The notes beneath the pieces are model-generated. The model was not told the origin of the DNA. It saw only the letters and a list, made by a program, of their open reading frames with translations, and did no database searches. From Eubacteriales bacterium (GTDB lineage: Bacteria; Bacillota; Clostridia; Monoglobales; Firm-18), in the NCBI GenBank assembly GCA_028697835.1, contig JAQVDK010000007.1, positions 1 to 43,823 on the forward strand: a stretch of DNA of 43,823 nucleotides, written 5' to 3'. Shown here piece by piece: positions 1 through 9,825 of the stretch. How positions within the stretch are numbered: the stretch's first letter is position 1; every line of letters starts with the position of its first letter. The position numbers and the translations under genes are program-made.

Positions 1-398
1 ACAACATAACAAGGGAAAATTTCCCACACATTAGAGTGGTTGAGTATATACATAATATGGACGAAGTTTTAAATGCGGCGGATATTGTGGTTGCCCGAGC
101 GGGAGCAATTACGATAAGCGAGATTACCGCCTTAGGAAAGGCCGCTGTTTTAATACCGTCGCCCAATGTTACCGACAACCACCAGGAATACAACGCAAGA
201 GCCCTTGAGGACAGGGGCGCGGCAATTGTTTTTACGGAAAAAGAGCTTTCCGAAGAAACTTTTGCAAGAACAATAATGGAGCTTGCCTTTGACAGGGAAA
301 TTCTTGAGAAAATGAGCAAAAATTCCTTTGTGGCAGGCATAAAGGACGGTACTGAAAAAATTTACACAGAGATTCAAAAGCTGTTAAAAAATAAATAA
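1..398 (+). CDS. murG: MurG, lipid II-forming GlcNAc transferase (3' end only)
   Basis: MurG transfers GlcNAc from UDP-GlcNAc to lipid I on the inner face of the membrane. Only the C-terminal ~130 residues are here, because the reading frame (codons from base 3) is open to the window edge; the GTG at 36 is an internal codon, not a start. The visible part is the UDP-GlcNAc-binding half of the GT-B fold: VEYIHNMDEVLNAADIVV, then the RAGAITISEI motif, then the segment PNVTDNHQEYNA, which corresponds to the family's P-x-x-x-x-x-H-Q-x-x-N-A. The frame ends in a normal MurG C-terminus (about 350-360 residues in full). No terminator is seen before the next gene, whose ribosome binding site starts about 50 bases downstream. 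Confidence 0.93.
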   Translation, partial: NITRENFPHIRVVEYIHNMDEVLNAADIVVARAGAITISEITALGKAAVLIPSPNVTDNHQEYNARALEDRGAAIVFTEKELSEETFARTIMELAFDREILEKMSKNSFVAGIKDGTEKIYTEIQKLLKNK

Positions 399-462
399 TG
401 AAAAAATTCCCACTCCTAAAACTGCAAATAGTGTATAAACTATACTTTGAAGGAGTGAGAAT

Positions 463-1212
463 ATGAAAATTAAAAAGATAATATTGGTATTGGCAGTTTC
501 GCTGTCATTTGCTTTTAGTGCCGGGGCAAAATCATACTTTGACCAACAAAATCATCCGGCTCGGATAATAATAACGGGCTCGATTGTAAATGTGCGCTCA
601 GGCCCTTCAACACGCCATACCATTTTACACAGGCTATACAGAAATAACATTGTTGACTGCCACGGCAGGCTTGCAGGCTGGTATGTAATACATCTTAGCG
701 ACGATACGGTAGGTTTGGTTTCCGGGGACTATGCAAAAGGGTATTATCCGCCCACATCTACCCCACAGCCTACTAAACCACCATCCCCGCCCAGCCCCAC
801 AAAAACACCCGGCTCGGTTGTAAGCGGCCTTTCGGCAGACGAGCAGCAGATGCTAAACTTGGTAAACCAGGCAAGAAGCCAAAACGGGCTTCCCGCCTTG
901 AAGGCTAATTTAGAGCTTGCAAGGGTTGCAAGAATCAAGTCGCAGGATATGGTTGACAACAACTATTTTTCCCACACCTCACCTGTTTACGGCTCACCCT
1001 TCCAAATGATGAAGGCGTTTGGCATAACCTACAGGACCGCTGGCGAAAACTTGGCGGCAAACAGCACTGTTCAAGCCGCCCACAATGCGCTTATGAACTC
1101 CCCGGGGCATAGGGCAAATATTTTAAATTCTTCCTATACGGAAATAGGCATAGGCATTGTATCAAGCCCTAAATACGGAAAAATGTTCACTCAAATGTTT
1201 ATTGGAAGGTAA
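463..1212 (+). CDS. Secreted SH3b-CAP (SCP/YkwD-like) protein
   Basis: Predicted exported protein of 249 residues. Residues 1-22 form a signal peptide (KIKK, a hydrophobic core, then SAGA). Residues ~35-92 resemble a bacterial SH3 domain (IVNVRSGPSTRHTILHRL...GWYVIHL), which in other proteins binds cell wall. A Pro/Thr/Ser-rich linker covers ~93-120. A CAP domain follows at ~125-247, with its motifs LVNQARSQNGLPAL, FSHTSP, GENLA and NSPGHRANIL. CAP proteins of the YkwD type are widespread in spore-formers, but their biochemical role is mostly unknown. The start is set by AAGGAGTG just upstream of ATG. Placement after murG may be only positional. Confidence 0.85.
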   Translation: MKIKKIILVLAVSLSFAFSAGAKSYFDQQNHPARIIITGSIVNVRSGPSTRHTILHRLYRNNIVDCHGRLAGWYVIHLSDDTVGLVSGDYAKGYYPPTSTPQPTKPPSPPSPTKTPGSVVSGLSADEQQMLNLVNQARSQNGLPALKANLELARVARIKSQDMVDNNYFSHTSPVYGSPFQMMKAFGITYRTAGENLAANSTVQAAHNALMNSPGHRANILNSSYTEIGIGIVSSPKYGKMFTQMFIGR

Positions 1213-1248
1213 GCTGCGATTTATTTTGCACGGTTTTCTAAAAACTAA

Positions 1249-1283
1249 AAAAAGCGGGAAGCCAAAAGGCTGTCCCGCTTTTT
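1249..1283. terminator. Bidirectional terminator
   Basis: Inverted repeat AAAAAGCGGGA / TCCCGCTTTTT with the short interior AGCC-AAAA-GGCT stem. It has an A-run on one side and a T-run on the other, so it can stop both the CAP gene (+) and the gpsA operon (-), which converge here. Confidence 0.85.
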
Positions 1284-1284
1284 G

Positions 1285-2307
1285 TTAATTTATATCAGGA
1301 GTAAAGTTCAGGTCCTCAACCTCACCTTTTTTGGGGCGCTCCATAAGCTCAGAAACCGCTTCTCTTGGATTTTTGCCTTCAAAAAGCACTTCATATGCCT
1401 TTTGGGTTATGGGCATATCCACGTTGTATTTTTTAGCTAATTTGTAGGCGGACATTGTGGTTTTTACACCTTCTACAACCATTTTTACTTCCTCTTGGGC
1501 CTGCTTGGGGGTTTTTCCCTGCCCTATTAAAATTCCTGCCCTTCTGTTTCGAGAGTGCATACTGGTGCAGGTTACAATAAGGTCACCTATGCCTGTAAGC
1601 CCTGCAAAGGTTTCAAGGTGTCCGCCCATTGCACGGCCCAGCCGAATCATCTCCGCCATTCCTCGGGTTATAAGCGCTGCTTTTGTATTGTCGCCAAAGC
1701 CCAGACCGTCGCTTATGCCGGCGCACAGGGCAATAATGTTTTTAAGGGAGCCGCCAAGCTCCACGCCTATAATGTCCTGGCTTGTGTAAATTCTAAAGTT
1801 TGGTGTCATAAACAAATCCTGAATATATTGCGCAATTTCAAGGTCCGCATGTGCAACCACGTTTGTGGTGGGCAGGTTGCGGGCAACCTCTTCCGCATGG
1901 GAAGGACCTGACATGGCGGCAACCTTTGCCTGCGGTATTTCGTTTAGTATAATCTCGGAAAGGCGCATAAGCGTATCTTCGTCAAAGCCCTTTGAGATAT
2001 TGACAATGATTTGCCCTTCCCTTACAAAAGGCGACAGGGCTTTTGCAGTTTGCCGAACACCGTGAGAAGGGGTGGCAATTACGATAAGTTCGGCACCATT
2101 CGCACATTTTTTTATATCGTCTGTAAAAGAAATGTTTTCAGGCAAAACAATGCCGGGTAAAAAGGGCTTGTTTTCCCTGTATTTGGCAAGGTCCTCGCTT
2201 TCCCTTTTCGAATATGACCACAAAGATACATTGTGCCCGTTTTCCGCAAGCATTTTGCTAAATGCCGTTCCCCAGCTTCCGGAGCCTATAACTGCAATGT
2301 CAGCCAT
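1285..2307 (-). CDS. gpsA: Glycerol-3-phosphate dehydrogenase [NAD(P)+]
   Basis: Cytosolic GpsA reduces dihydroxyacetone phosphate to sn-glycerol-3-phosphate, the backbone for phospholipids. The protein has 340 residues, the family's normal length. The N-terminal Rossmann motif is IGSGSWGTAFSKMLAENG. The catalytic-domain signature ELGGSLKNIIALCAGISDGLGFGDNTKAAL contains the catalytic lysine in GGSLKN; ITRGMAEM and GLTGIGDLIVTC follow. AGGAGG precedes the ATG. The start overlaps the end of plsY by 8 bases, so the enzyme making glycerol-3-phosphate and the one acylating it are translationally coupled. Confidence 0.97.
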   Translation of the reverse strand: MADIAVIGSGSWGTAFSKMLAENGHNVSLWSYSKRESEDLAKYRENKPFLPGIVLPENISFTDDIKKCANGAELIVIATPSHGVRQTAKALSPFVREGQIIVNISKGFDEDTLMRLSEIILNEIPQAKVAAMSGPSHAEEVARNLPTTNVVAHADLEIAQYIQDLFMTPNFRIYTSQDIIGVELGGSLKNIIALCAGISDGLGFGDNTKAALITRGMAEMIRLGRAMGGHLETFAGLTGIGDLIVTCTSMHSRNRRAGILIGQGKTPKQAQEEVKMVVEGVKTTMSAYKLAKKYNVDMPITQKAYEVLFEGKNPREAVSELMERPKKGEVEDLNFTPDIN

Positions 2308-2902
2308 CGTTTTTCCTCCTAAAACAGTTTTCCTCTCCAGCCAAAAGGCGTTTAATGTTCTGGCGATGCATAAACACGCTCAAAGCCCCTACAACAACTG
2401 CAAAAACAATGTATGAAGGCTTTGCGGGGTGAAATATGATTGTTAGTATAGGAAATGCCACAGCGCCTATAACAGAGCCCAAAGAAACATAGCCTGTTAT
2501 AAACATTATAAGCACACAGCCTACAAATATGACAAGCCCAATGCGAAAATCCGTAAAAAATATTGCCACGGTTGAAACCAAAACGCCTTTTCCGCCCTTG
2601 AATTTATAAATTGCAGGAAAGTTATGCCCAAAGATTGTGCCAAGGGAAGCCGCAAAAACAGCCGTTTTATTGTCCGGCATTATAAGGTATGCCAGTAAAA
2701 TGGCACAAACCGCTTTAAGGGCATCGCCAATAAAGACCAAAACAGCGGTCCTTAACCTAAAATTTCTTAAAGTGTTGGTAAAGCCGGCATTTCCGCTGCC
2801 AAAATCCCGCACATCTTTTTTCTCAAGAAGCTTGGTCAGTATAATAGAAAAATTTACACAGCCAAACAAATAACCTATTAAAAATAATACTAAAAGCTTC
2901 AT
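2300..2902 (-). CDS. plsY: Glycerol-3-phosphate acyltransferase PlsY
   Basis: PlsY is an integral membrane enzyme that acylates glycerol-3-phosphate with acyl-phosphate, the first step of phosphatidic acid synthesis. At 200 residues it is of normal length and very hydrophobic (about five membrane spans). Family motifs are visible: the N-terminal GYLFGCVNFSIIL; FGSGNAGFTNTLR, the S-G-N-x-G-x-T-N-x-x-R substrate motif; and the glycine-rich GHNFPAIYKFKGGKGV. It lies between der (30-base gap) and gpsA (8-base overlap), so it is probably co-transcribed with both. It depends on acyl-phosphate made by PlsX, which is not in the window. Confidence 0.96.
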   Translation of the reverse strand: MKLLVLFLIGYLFGCVNFSIILTKLLEKKDVRDFGSGNAGFTNTLRNFRLRTAVLVFIGDALKAVCAILLAYLIMPDNKTAVFAASLGTIFGHNFPAIYKFKGGKGVLVSTVAIFFTDFRIGLVIFVGCVLIMFITGYVSLGSVIGAVAFPILTIIFHPAKPSYIVFAVVVGALSVFMHRQNIKRLLAGEENCFRRKNDG

Positions 2903-2932
2903 AAGCTACCCCACTTTCGCCATTTTTGACGA

Positions 2933-4252
2933 TTAGTCATTTCTTTCTCTTGTTATAATCCGAATAGGAGTACCCTCAAACCCAAAGGTTTCCCTAAGCT
3001 GGTTTTCCAAATACCGCATGTATGAAAAATGTGCCAACTTTTCATCGTTGACAAAGGCAACAAAGGTAGGAGGACGTGTGGAAACCTGTGTCATGTAATA
3101 AATCTTCAGCCTTTTTCCCTTGTCGGAAGGCGGCTGGACCTTGGCGGTTGCATCGTTTAAAACATCGTTTAACATTCCTGTTGAAATACGCATGGCATTT
3201 TGGTCATAAACAAATTTAATCATTTCAAAAAGCCTGTGTACTCTAAGGCCTGTTTTTGCCGAAATAAACATAACAGGCGCATAAAGCATAAACGGAAGCT
3301 TCTCCTGTACCTGCTTTCGATAGTTGTTCATGGTGTTGGTTTCTTTTTCAATCAAATCCCATTTGTTTACGACTATAATGCAGGCTTTGCCGCTTTCGTG
3401 GGCATATCCCGCTATTTTTGTGTCCTGCTCCGTAACGCCTTCTTCGGCGTCTATCATGATTAGGGCAACTTCAGCCCTGTCAACAGCGGACAGGGAGCGG
3501 ACAACGCTGTATCTTTCAATGCTGTCGGTTATTTTCCCACGCCTTCGCATTCCTGCGGTGTCGATGAACAAATATTTATCTTCGCCATGGGTGTAATATG
3601 TGTCAATGGCATCGCGGGTTGTTCCTGCTATTGGAGTTACGATTACCCGCTCCTCACCTAAAATTCTGTTTATCAAAGACGATTTTCCCACATTTGGTTT
3701 TCCCACTATTGTAACTTTTATAACATCATCATCTTCGTCTTCGGAAATATCCTCGGGAAGGTATTTGAAAACCTCGTCTAAAAGGTCGCCTATACCCATT
3801 CCGTGGATACCGGAAACAGCAATAGGGTCGCCTATGCCTAAATTGTAAAAATCGTACATTTGAAGGGGAGCGCTTCCCGGAGTGTCGGATTTGTTGCATG
3901 CCAAAACCACGGGCTTGCCGCTTTTTAGAAGCATGGTGGCAACCTCTGCGTCGTTTGCCGTCAAGCCCTCTTTTACATCCACCACCAAAATAATTACATG
4001 GGCGGTGTCGATGGCAAGCTGCGCCTGCTCTCTCATTTGTGATAAAATTCTGTCTTTGGATGCAGGCTCAATCCCACCCGTATCCACCAAATTAAAGGCG
4101 CGCCCGTTCCACTCTGCCTGGGCATAAATTCTGTCACGGGTGACGCCGGGGGTATCTTCCACAATGGAAATGCGCCTTCCTACTATTTTATTGAATATGG
4201 TAGATTTGCCGACGTTTGGGCGGCCTACAATTGCAATTGTTGGTTTAGACAT
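2933..4252 (-). CDS. der: Ribosome biogenesis GTPase Der (EngA)
   Basis: Der is an essential tandem GTPase needed to mature the 50S subunit. It has 439 residues and two complete G domains. The first has GRPNVGKS at the N-terminus, DTPGVTRD, DTGG and NKSD. The second has GKPNVGKS near residue 185, AGTTRDAID, DTAGMRRRGK and NKWD. A C-terminal KH-like domain ends in the IRIITRERND tail. The acidic linker EDISEDEDDD joins the G domains. The gene follows the rpmF terminator, so it probably has its own weak promoter or relies on read-through; I did not find a clear -35/-10 pair between 4253 and 4300. Confidence 0.97.
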   Translation of the reverse strand: MSKPTIAIVGRPNVGKSTIFNKIVGRRISIVEDTPGVTRDRIYAQAEWNGRAFNLVDTGGIEPASKDRILSQMREQAQLAIDTAHVIILVVDVKEGLTANDAEVATMLLKSGKPVVLACNKSDTPGSAPLQMYDFYNLGIGDPIAVSGIHGMGIGDLLDEVFKYLPEDISEDEDDDVIKVTIVGKPNVGKSSLINRILGEERVIVTPIAGTTRDAIDTYYTHGEDKYLFIDTAGMRRRGKITDSIERYSVVRSLSAVDRAEVALIMIDAEEGVTEQDTKIAGYAHESGKACIIVVNKWDLIEKETNTMNNYRKQVQEKLPFMLYAPVMFISAKTGLRVHRLFEMIKFVYDQNAMRISTGMLNDVLNDATAKVQPPSDKGKRLKIYYMTQVSTRPPTFVAFVNDEKLAHFSYMRYLENQLRETFGFEGTPIRIITRERND

Positions 4253-4300
4253 TTTATTGCCATTCTCCTTCCGCCAAAGTGACAGTTTTGTATGCAGTGC

Positions 4301-4333
4301 AAAAAGACCGCAATTTTCTTTGCGGTCTCTTTT
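4301..4333 (-). terminator. Terminator after rpmF
   Basis: On the minus strand an 8-bp perfect stem AGACCGCA/TGCGGTCT with an 8-base loop is followed by a T-run. It lies between rpmF and der and separates the yceD-rpmF unit from der-plsY-gpsA. Confidence 0.8.
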
Positions 4334-4338
4334 TAATA

Positions 4339-4518
4339 TTACGCATCTTTTTTCAATACATCCTTGCCTTTATAAAAGCCGCAAGCGCCACATACCCTGT
4401 GAGGCATTTTATATTGCTGACATTGCGGGCATTTGACCATACCCGGTATTGCAAGCTTCCAATGGGCGCGTCTGTTATCACGTCTTTGTTTGGATACCCT
4501 TCTTTTTGGTACTGCCAT
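4339..4518 (-). CDS. rpmF: 50S ribosomal protein L32
   Basis: L32 of the large ribosomal subunit, 59 residues. It starts with the family's [20 protein letters not shown]. The zinc-binding form is present, with paired cysteines CPQC near residue 27 and CGAC near residue 40. The ATG at 4518 is chosen over the in-frame ATG at 4524: GGAGG lies 9 bases from 4518 but only 3 from 4524, and MAVPKRR is the universal L32 N-terminus. The gene follows yceD after 32 bases, the usual yceD-rpmF pairing, and is closed by the terminator at 4301-4333. Confidence 0.96.
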   Translation of the reverse strand: MAVPKRRVSKQRRDNRRAHWKLAIPGMVKCPQCQQYKMPHRVCGACGFYKGKDVLKKDA

Positions 4519-4550
4519 TATCATTCACCTCCAAATAAATTGCCTGCCGT

Positions 4551-5003
4551 TTACTTTAGCAGCTTTTTCAAAGCGGCCAGTCGCTCGTCGATAATATCAT
4601 GTTTGCAATCGCAATTTTTTTCGTTTAAATTTGTGCCGCAAATAGGGCACAAACCTTTGCAATCCTCGTGGCATAAGAATTTCATGGGCAAAGCGGAATA
4701 AAAGTTTTTCTCGGCTATATCGCCCATGTCCAAAATAGTGCCATGCAGTGAAACTTCGTTTTCGCCCACAACCTCGCTGATGGAAAAAGGCAGCTTTGTT
4801 TTTACGGGCACAAGGCAACGGTCGCAAATGGTTTCGATATCACAATCAACATCTGCGTCGATATTTATACTGCCGGAAAAGTTGTAAACCTTTCCCGAAA
4901 GTTTCAAGCTGGCAGCAAGATTGCTTTCGAAAACGTCAACCTTGCCACTTATAGGTATTTTGGCGCCTTCATTGCCAATTATAGATTTAACATCAATATT
5001 CAT
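4551..5003 (-). CDS. yceD: YceD/DUF177 family protein
   Basis: YceD (YlbN in Bacillus) is encoded next to rpmF in most bacteria and is associated with 23S rRNA/ribosome biogenesis, though its activity is not well defined. The product has 150 residues with a DUF177 domain. Two cysteine groups look metal-binding: CDIETICDRC in the middle and CHEDCKGLCPICG...CDCKHD at the end. The frame could open at 5102 inside ackA, but ATG 5003 (MNIDVKSIIG) fits family length and lies only 7 bases downstream of a very strong promoter. A transcript from that promoter would have almost no leader, and no good ribosome binding site precedes ATG 5003. Confidence 0.88.
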   Translation of the reverse strand: MNIDVKSIIGNEGAKIPISGKVDVFESNLAASLKLSGKVYNFSGSINIDADVDCDIETICDRCLVPVKTKLPFSISEVVGENEVSLHGTILDMGDIAEKNFYSALPMKFLCHEDCKGLCPICGTNLNEKNCDCKHDIIDERLAALKKLLK

Positions 5004-5010
5004 GACCGTT

Positions 5011-5039
5011 ATTATACAATTTTTTAGCCGTTTTGTCAA
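5011..5039 (-). promoter_or_regulatory. Strong sigma-A promoter of yceD-rpmF
   Basis: Both hexamers are perfect: TTGACA (5039-5034) and TATAAT (5016-5011), with a 17-base spacer, reading on the minus strand. The predicted +1 falls at 5004-5003, which is the base before, or the A of, the yceD ATG. Confidence 0.85.
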
Positions 5040-5064
5040 CTGTTTTTTAAACTTTGCACCAATT

Positions 5065-6264
5065 TTAAGCCTTTGACACAAGCTCCAGCGTTTCTTTTGC
5101 AATCATAAGTTCTTCGTTTGTGGGGATTACAAGGGTGCGAACGGTCGCGTCATCTGCGCTTATGTCTATTTCCTTGCCTCTTATCTCGTTTTTCTCAAGG
5201 TCTATTTTTATGCCCAAAAACTGTAAGTCATTTACAAGAGACTTTCTCATGTAAGCGTTGTTTTCGCCAATCCCCGCAGTAAATATGATAGCGTCAACCC
5301 CGCCTAAAATAGCGGAATAGGTGCCTATATATTTTCTTACGTTATATATGAAAATATTTTCCGCAAGTGCCGCACGGTCGTTTCCATCTTTTGATGCAGC
5401 CTCAAGGTCTCTAAAGTCGCTGCTTACTCCCGAAACCCCAAAAACGCCGGATTTTTTGTTTAAAACAATGTTTATATCCTCAATTGAAAGGTTTTCCTTT
5501 TCCATAAGGAAAAGAACAATAGCTGGGTCAATATCCCCGGAGCGGGTACCCATGGGAACACCTGCAAGGGGAGTAAAGCCCATTGTGGTGTCAATGGATT
5601 TTCCCTTGTTTATGGCACTAATGCTGGAGCCGTTTCCAAGGTGCAATGTTATCAGCTTAAGCTCATCCAGTGGTTTTCCCAGCATTTGCGCCGCCCTTTC
5701 GGCAACGTATTTGTGGGATGTTCCGTGGAAACCATATTTTCTGATTTTATATTTTTCGTAGTATTCATAAGGTAGGGCATACATAAATGCCTCTTTGGGC
5801 ATGGTCTGGTGAAAAGCCGTATCAAAAACCGCAACATGCGGAATGTTTGGCATTGCCTGTTTGCAGGCATTAATGCCTATGAGATTGGGAGGGTTGTGAA
5901 GGGGTGCAAGGTCTTTGCAATCTTCAATAGCTTTTATAACTTCATCGTCAATTATAACGGATTGTTTAAAATGCTCCCCACCGTGTACCACCCTGTGACC
6001 TACGGCGCCGATTTCGCCCATATCTGATATTACGCCATGCTCCTTGTCAATCAAAGCGTCAATAACAAGCTTTATAGCTTCGTTATGTGTCTTCATAGGT
6101 GAAACAATAACAATCGGCTCCTTATCACCTGGAGTGTGCTTGAGCTGTGAGCCTTCTATTCCTATGCGCTCGCACAGTCCTTTTGCAAGCACTTTTTTGT
6201 TATCAACATTAATTAGCTGATATTTAAGAGAAGAACTACCTGCATTTATTACTAAAATATTCAA
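5065..6264 (-). CDS. ackA: Acetate kinase
   Basis: AckA interconverts acetyl-phosphate plus ADP and acetate plus ATP, the ATP-yielding last step of acetate fermentation. It has 399 residues. Signatures are [12 protein letters not shown] at the N-terminus, [21 protein letters not shown] and FHGTSHKYV (both family-typical), [16 protein letters not shown] and FTAGIGENN. The start is the TTG at 6264 (then NILVINAG), 8 bases after AAAGGAAG; the longer frame to 6303 runs into pta and adds residues not found in the family. It lies 19 bases after pta, so the two act as one operon from the promoter at 7325-7353. Confidence 0.97.
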   Translation of the reverse strand: MNILVINAGSSSLKYQLINVDNKKVLAKGLCERIGIEGSQLKHTPGDKEPIVIVSPMKTHNEAIKLVIDALIDKEHGVISDMGEIGAVGHRVVHGGEHFKQSVIIDDEVIKAIEDCKDLAPLHNPPNLIGINACKQAMPNIPHVAVFDTAFHQTMPKEAFMYALPYEYYEKYKIRKYGFHGTSHKYVAERAAQMLGKPLDELKLITLHLGNGSSISAINKGKSIDTTMGFTPLAGVPMGTRSGDIDPAIVLFLMEKENLSIEDINIVLNKKSGVFGVSGVSSDFRDLEAASKDGNDRAALAENIFIYNVRKYIGTYSAILGGVDAIIFTAGIGENNAYMRKSLVNDLQFLGIKIDLEKNEIRGKEIDISADDATVRTLVIPTNEELMIAKETLELVSKA

Positions 6265-6283
6265 AAATAAGACTTCCTTTCTG

Positions 6284-7388
<1,105 letters not shown>

Positions 7389-7458
7389 GGGCATAAGCAA
7401 ATTTATAATATCTTACCCTTTGCACAAGAAATAAATACCATACAGGCTGGGTGATACT

Positions 7459-8616
7459 ATGAAAACAGTAGGAATTATCTGCGAATACAACCCTTTTCAC
7501 AAGGGGCATTTATACCAAATACAACAAACAAAAAAGCTGTGCCAAGCCGACTTAGTGGTCGCTGTTATGAGCGGCAGCTTTGTGCAAAGGGGCGAGTGCG
7601 CTTTTTGCGACAAATGGGCAAGGGCAAAAATGGCTCTTTTTTGCGGTGTTGATTTGGTAGTAGAGCTTCCTGTGGTATATTCTTCCCAATCTGCAGAATT
7701 TTTTGCACAAGGTGCAGTAAAAATTTTAAATGAAATTGGCGTTGATTATATCAGCTTTGGAGTTGAAAATGATAATATCGAAGATTTAAAATCAGCGGCA
7801 CAGTTTCTTTTGGAGGAGCCGCCAAAATATAAAAAAGAACTGTCAAAAGCTCTTGATACGGGAATGAGCTTTCCTGCCGCAAGGGAAGCGGCGGCGGCAG
7901 CCTGCCATGTTAAGGGCGTACTTTCAACGCCCAATAATATTTTGGCGGTGGAATATTTAAAGGCTCTTTTTAAAATCGGCTCAAAAATTGAGCCTGTTGC
8001 GGTTTTAAGAAAAGGCTCCGAGCACGACGGTGTGGGAAGTGCCTCGTATATTAGAAAAGCGGGCATTGACAATGCAAAAGAGTATCTGCCAAAGAAGGCA
8101 TACGACATTATAATGGAAGAAATTCAAAAAGGAGCGGCACCTGTAAGGCCATCTGCCATGGATAGCATTATTGTCTCCCGCCTTAGGCTTATGGAAGCAT
8201 TGGAGATTGCAAACATCGTTGATGTAGGAGAAGGGCTTGAAAACCGCATAAAAGAAGGGGCAAGGCTTTATTCTACCGTTTGGGATATTGCGGATTATGT
8301 CAAAACAAAACGCTATACCCATTCCAGAATACGCCGAATTATGATAAACAGCCTTTTAGGCATTACGCAAGACCATGTAACCGCAGACCCTGAATATATA
8401 AGGGTTTTGGGCATGAATAAAAAGGGGATGGAGGTTTTGCGGAAAATAAAGAAAAAAGGGAGCCTTCCCATCATCACCAAAACGGCTGATGCAAAAAGCT
8501 CCCCAATGCTTAAGCTTGATTTAAAGGCTACGGATATTTACTCTCTTGCATATCCGAATCCTGCTTTGCGAAAGGGCGGGCTGGACTTTATAAAATCCCC
8601 CGTGGTTATTGAATAA
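7459..8616 (+). CDS. tmcAL: tRNA(Met) cytidine acetate ligase TmcAL (YlbM)
   Basis: TmcAL uses ATP and acetate to make N4-acetylcytidine at the wobble position of elongator tRNA-Met. It has 385 residues. The N-terminal nucleotidyltransferase fold carries ICEYNPFHKGHLYQI with the HxGH motif, then VMSGSFVQRGE, and CDKWARAKMAL. The C-terminal part ends in a normal TmcAL tail. It is divergent from pta-ackA, whose product acetate is this enzyme's substrate. In Bacillus ylbM sits beside ylbN(yceD)-rpmF; here yceD-rpmF lies just beyond pta-ackA on the other strand. No terminator separates it from the convergent gene that begins at the next base. Confidence 0.93.
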   Translation: MKTVGIICEYNPFHKGHLYQIQQTKKLCQADLVVAVMSGSFVQRGECAFCDKWARAKMALFCGVDLVVELPVVYSSQSAEFFAQGAVKILNEIGVDYISFGVENDNIEDLKSAAQFLLEEPPKYKKELSKALDTGMSFPAAREAAAAACHVKGVLSTPNNILAVEYLKALFKIGSKIEPVAVLRKGSEHDGVGSASYIRKAGIDNAKEYLPKKAYDIIMEEIQKGAAPVRPSAMDSIIVSRLRLMEALEIANIVDVGEGLENRIKEGARLYSTVWDIADYVKTKRYTHSRIRRIMINSLLGITQDHVTADPEYIRVLGMNKKGMEVLRKIKKKGSLPIITKTADAKSSPMLKLDLKATDIYSLAYPNPALRKGGLDFIKSPVVIE

Positions 8617-9627
8617 TTACTGCATTTTTTCAAAATTGTCGATGTGTATTTGCCCTTCAAAGAAGTAGGCATTGTTAAGGCCCAAAACTTCCGTAAAGAA
8701 TTTTAGCGGAACGTATGTGAAACCGTCTTTTAATTCTGCGGCAACTGGAAGGTTTAAGATTTGTTCGCCTATTGTAAATGCTGTGTCCCCCACCGTTACG
8801 CTGCGGCTTTCGTCGTCCCAGCCGACGGTATAGCCCAAAGCCTCGCTAACAGCCCTTACGGGGACCATAATTTCATTGCCGATGGCATATGCATTCGGCT
8901 TTTTTATGATTGTATCTTCGCCCACAACAATAGGAGCGTAAGGAACCGCCTGCAGGATTTCGGAAAGGTACGCTTCGTCTTTGTCTGTATCTGTCACAGG
9001 CTCCTTTTCTTCGGGAAGGACAACAATCCTCTTTGGCGTTGTGATTGCCGGAATGCTTCGTGTTGAAACGTCGTAGTTTACCAGTAGTTTTTTATTTGCC
9101 AGCTCTTCTTTTGTGTAATCAACCTTCTCGAGTTTTCCGTCGGCTGCGGCATAGATTTCGGTATCTTCCCCCAAGTTAAGCTTTAAGGTTTTGTCCCCGC
9201 TTACAAGGTCGCTGTCGAAAAGGTCTGCTTTGGAAAACAGCCCTTCTTCGGCAAATGTAGCCACATCAACGCTGTATTGCGGCGGATATATCATAATCAT
9301 GGGTCTGTTTGAAGGCACATACCCCGTAATTTCAACGCCTTTTTCAATATCAGTGGCGTTTGAGGAGAGAGGGGGAATAATCAGGGTGTCGCCGCTTATG
9401 TAAAAATAAGCGTCAATTTCCCCGCTGCTGTTTGCAAGGGCGATTTTTTTAAGCCCGTCATCCTCGTTCTCTTCAATTTCCGCCACCACTCCTGTATGGG
9501 AAATGTACCAGCCGACAGGAGATGGCTCGTTATCCGTCGGGTTTTCACCCTCAAAAGCCAATGCAAGCATTTGCATGGAAAGTATGGTTGCCAAAGCGGC
9601 AATTGCTGTTTTTTTAAATAGTTTCAT
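8617..9627 (-). CDS. Secreted protein with copper amine oxidase N-terminal-like domain
   Basis: Predicted exported protein of 336 residues. The signal peptide (KLFKKTAIAALATILSMQML...) ends near LALAFEG, about residue 26. The middle (~30-215) is a beta-rich region I do not recognise. Residues ~240-330 match the Cu_amine_oxidN1 fold (AYAIGNEIMVPVRAVSEALG, then WDDESRSVTV, then TYVPLKFFTEVLG). In Clostridia this domain is a common extracellular module and does not imply amine oxidase activity; no catalytic amine oxidase domain is present. ATG 9627 is chosen because AAAGGAGG precedes it by 8 bases and it gives a clean signal peptide; a frame to 9660 adds MKDNTKGGFFA. Its stop abuts that of tmcAL. 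Confidence 0.8.
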   Translation of the reverse strand: MKLFKKTAIAALATILSMQMLALAFEGENPTDNEPSPVGWYISHTGVVAEIEENEDDGLKKIALANSSGEIDAYFYISGDTLIIPPLSSNATDIEKGVEITGYVPSNRPMIMIYPPQYSVDVATFAEEGLFSKADLFDSDLVSGDKTLKLNLGEDTEIYAAADGKLEKVDYTKEELANKKLLVNYDVSTRSIPAITTPKRIVVLPEEKEPVTDTDKDEAYLSEILQAVPYAPIVVGEDTIIKKPNAYAIGNEIMVPVRAVSEALGYTVGWDDESRSVTVGDTAFTIGEQILNLPVAAELKDGFTYVPLKFFTEVLGLNNAYFFEGQIHIDNFEKMQ

Positions 9628-9709
9628 TGCAAAAAAACCTCCTTTTGTGTTATCTTTCATTCTTTAGACTTTCCTTTTCGGGAAAAAGTTTCATCTGCAT
9701 TAAAAATAC

Positions 9710-9738
9710 TTGAAGAAAAAATCGAAAAATGTTACAAT
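9710..9738 (+). promoter_or_regulatory. Possible upstream promoter of hydE
   Basis: TTGAAG (9710-9715), a 17-base spacer, TACAAT (9733-9738) with TG one base before. It would give hydE a leader of about 140 bases. It is weaker than the proximal promoter at 9826-9854. Confidence 0.4.
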
Positions 9739-9825
9739 ATATATAATGGGGTATTATGAGGCATTGATTTTTTAAGGTGCTTTTAAGCGCACGAAAAATA
9801 CGGACAATCCAAGAAAAATGAAATA

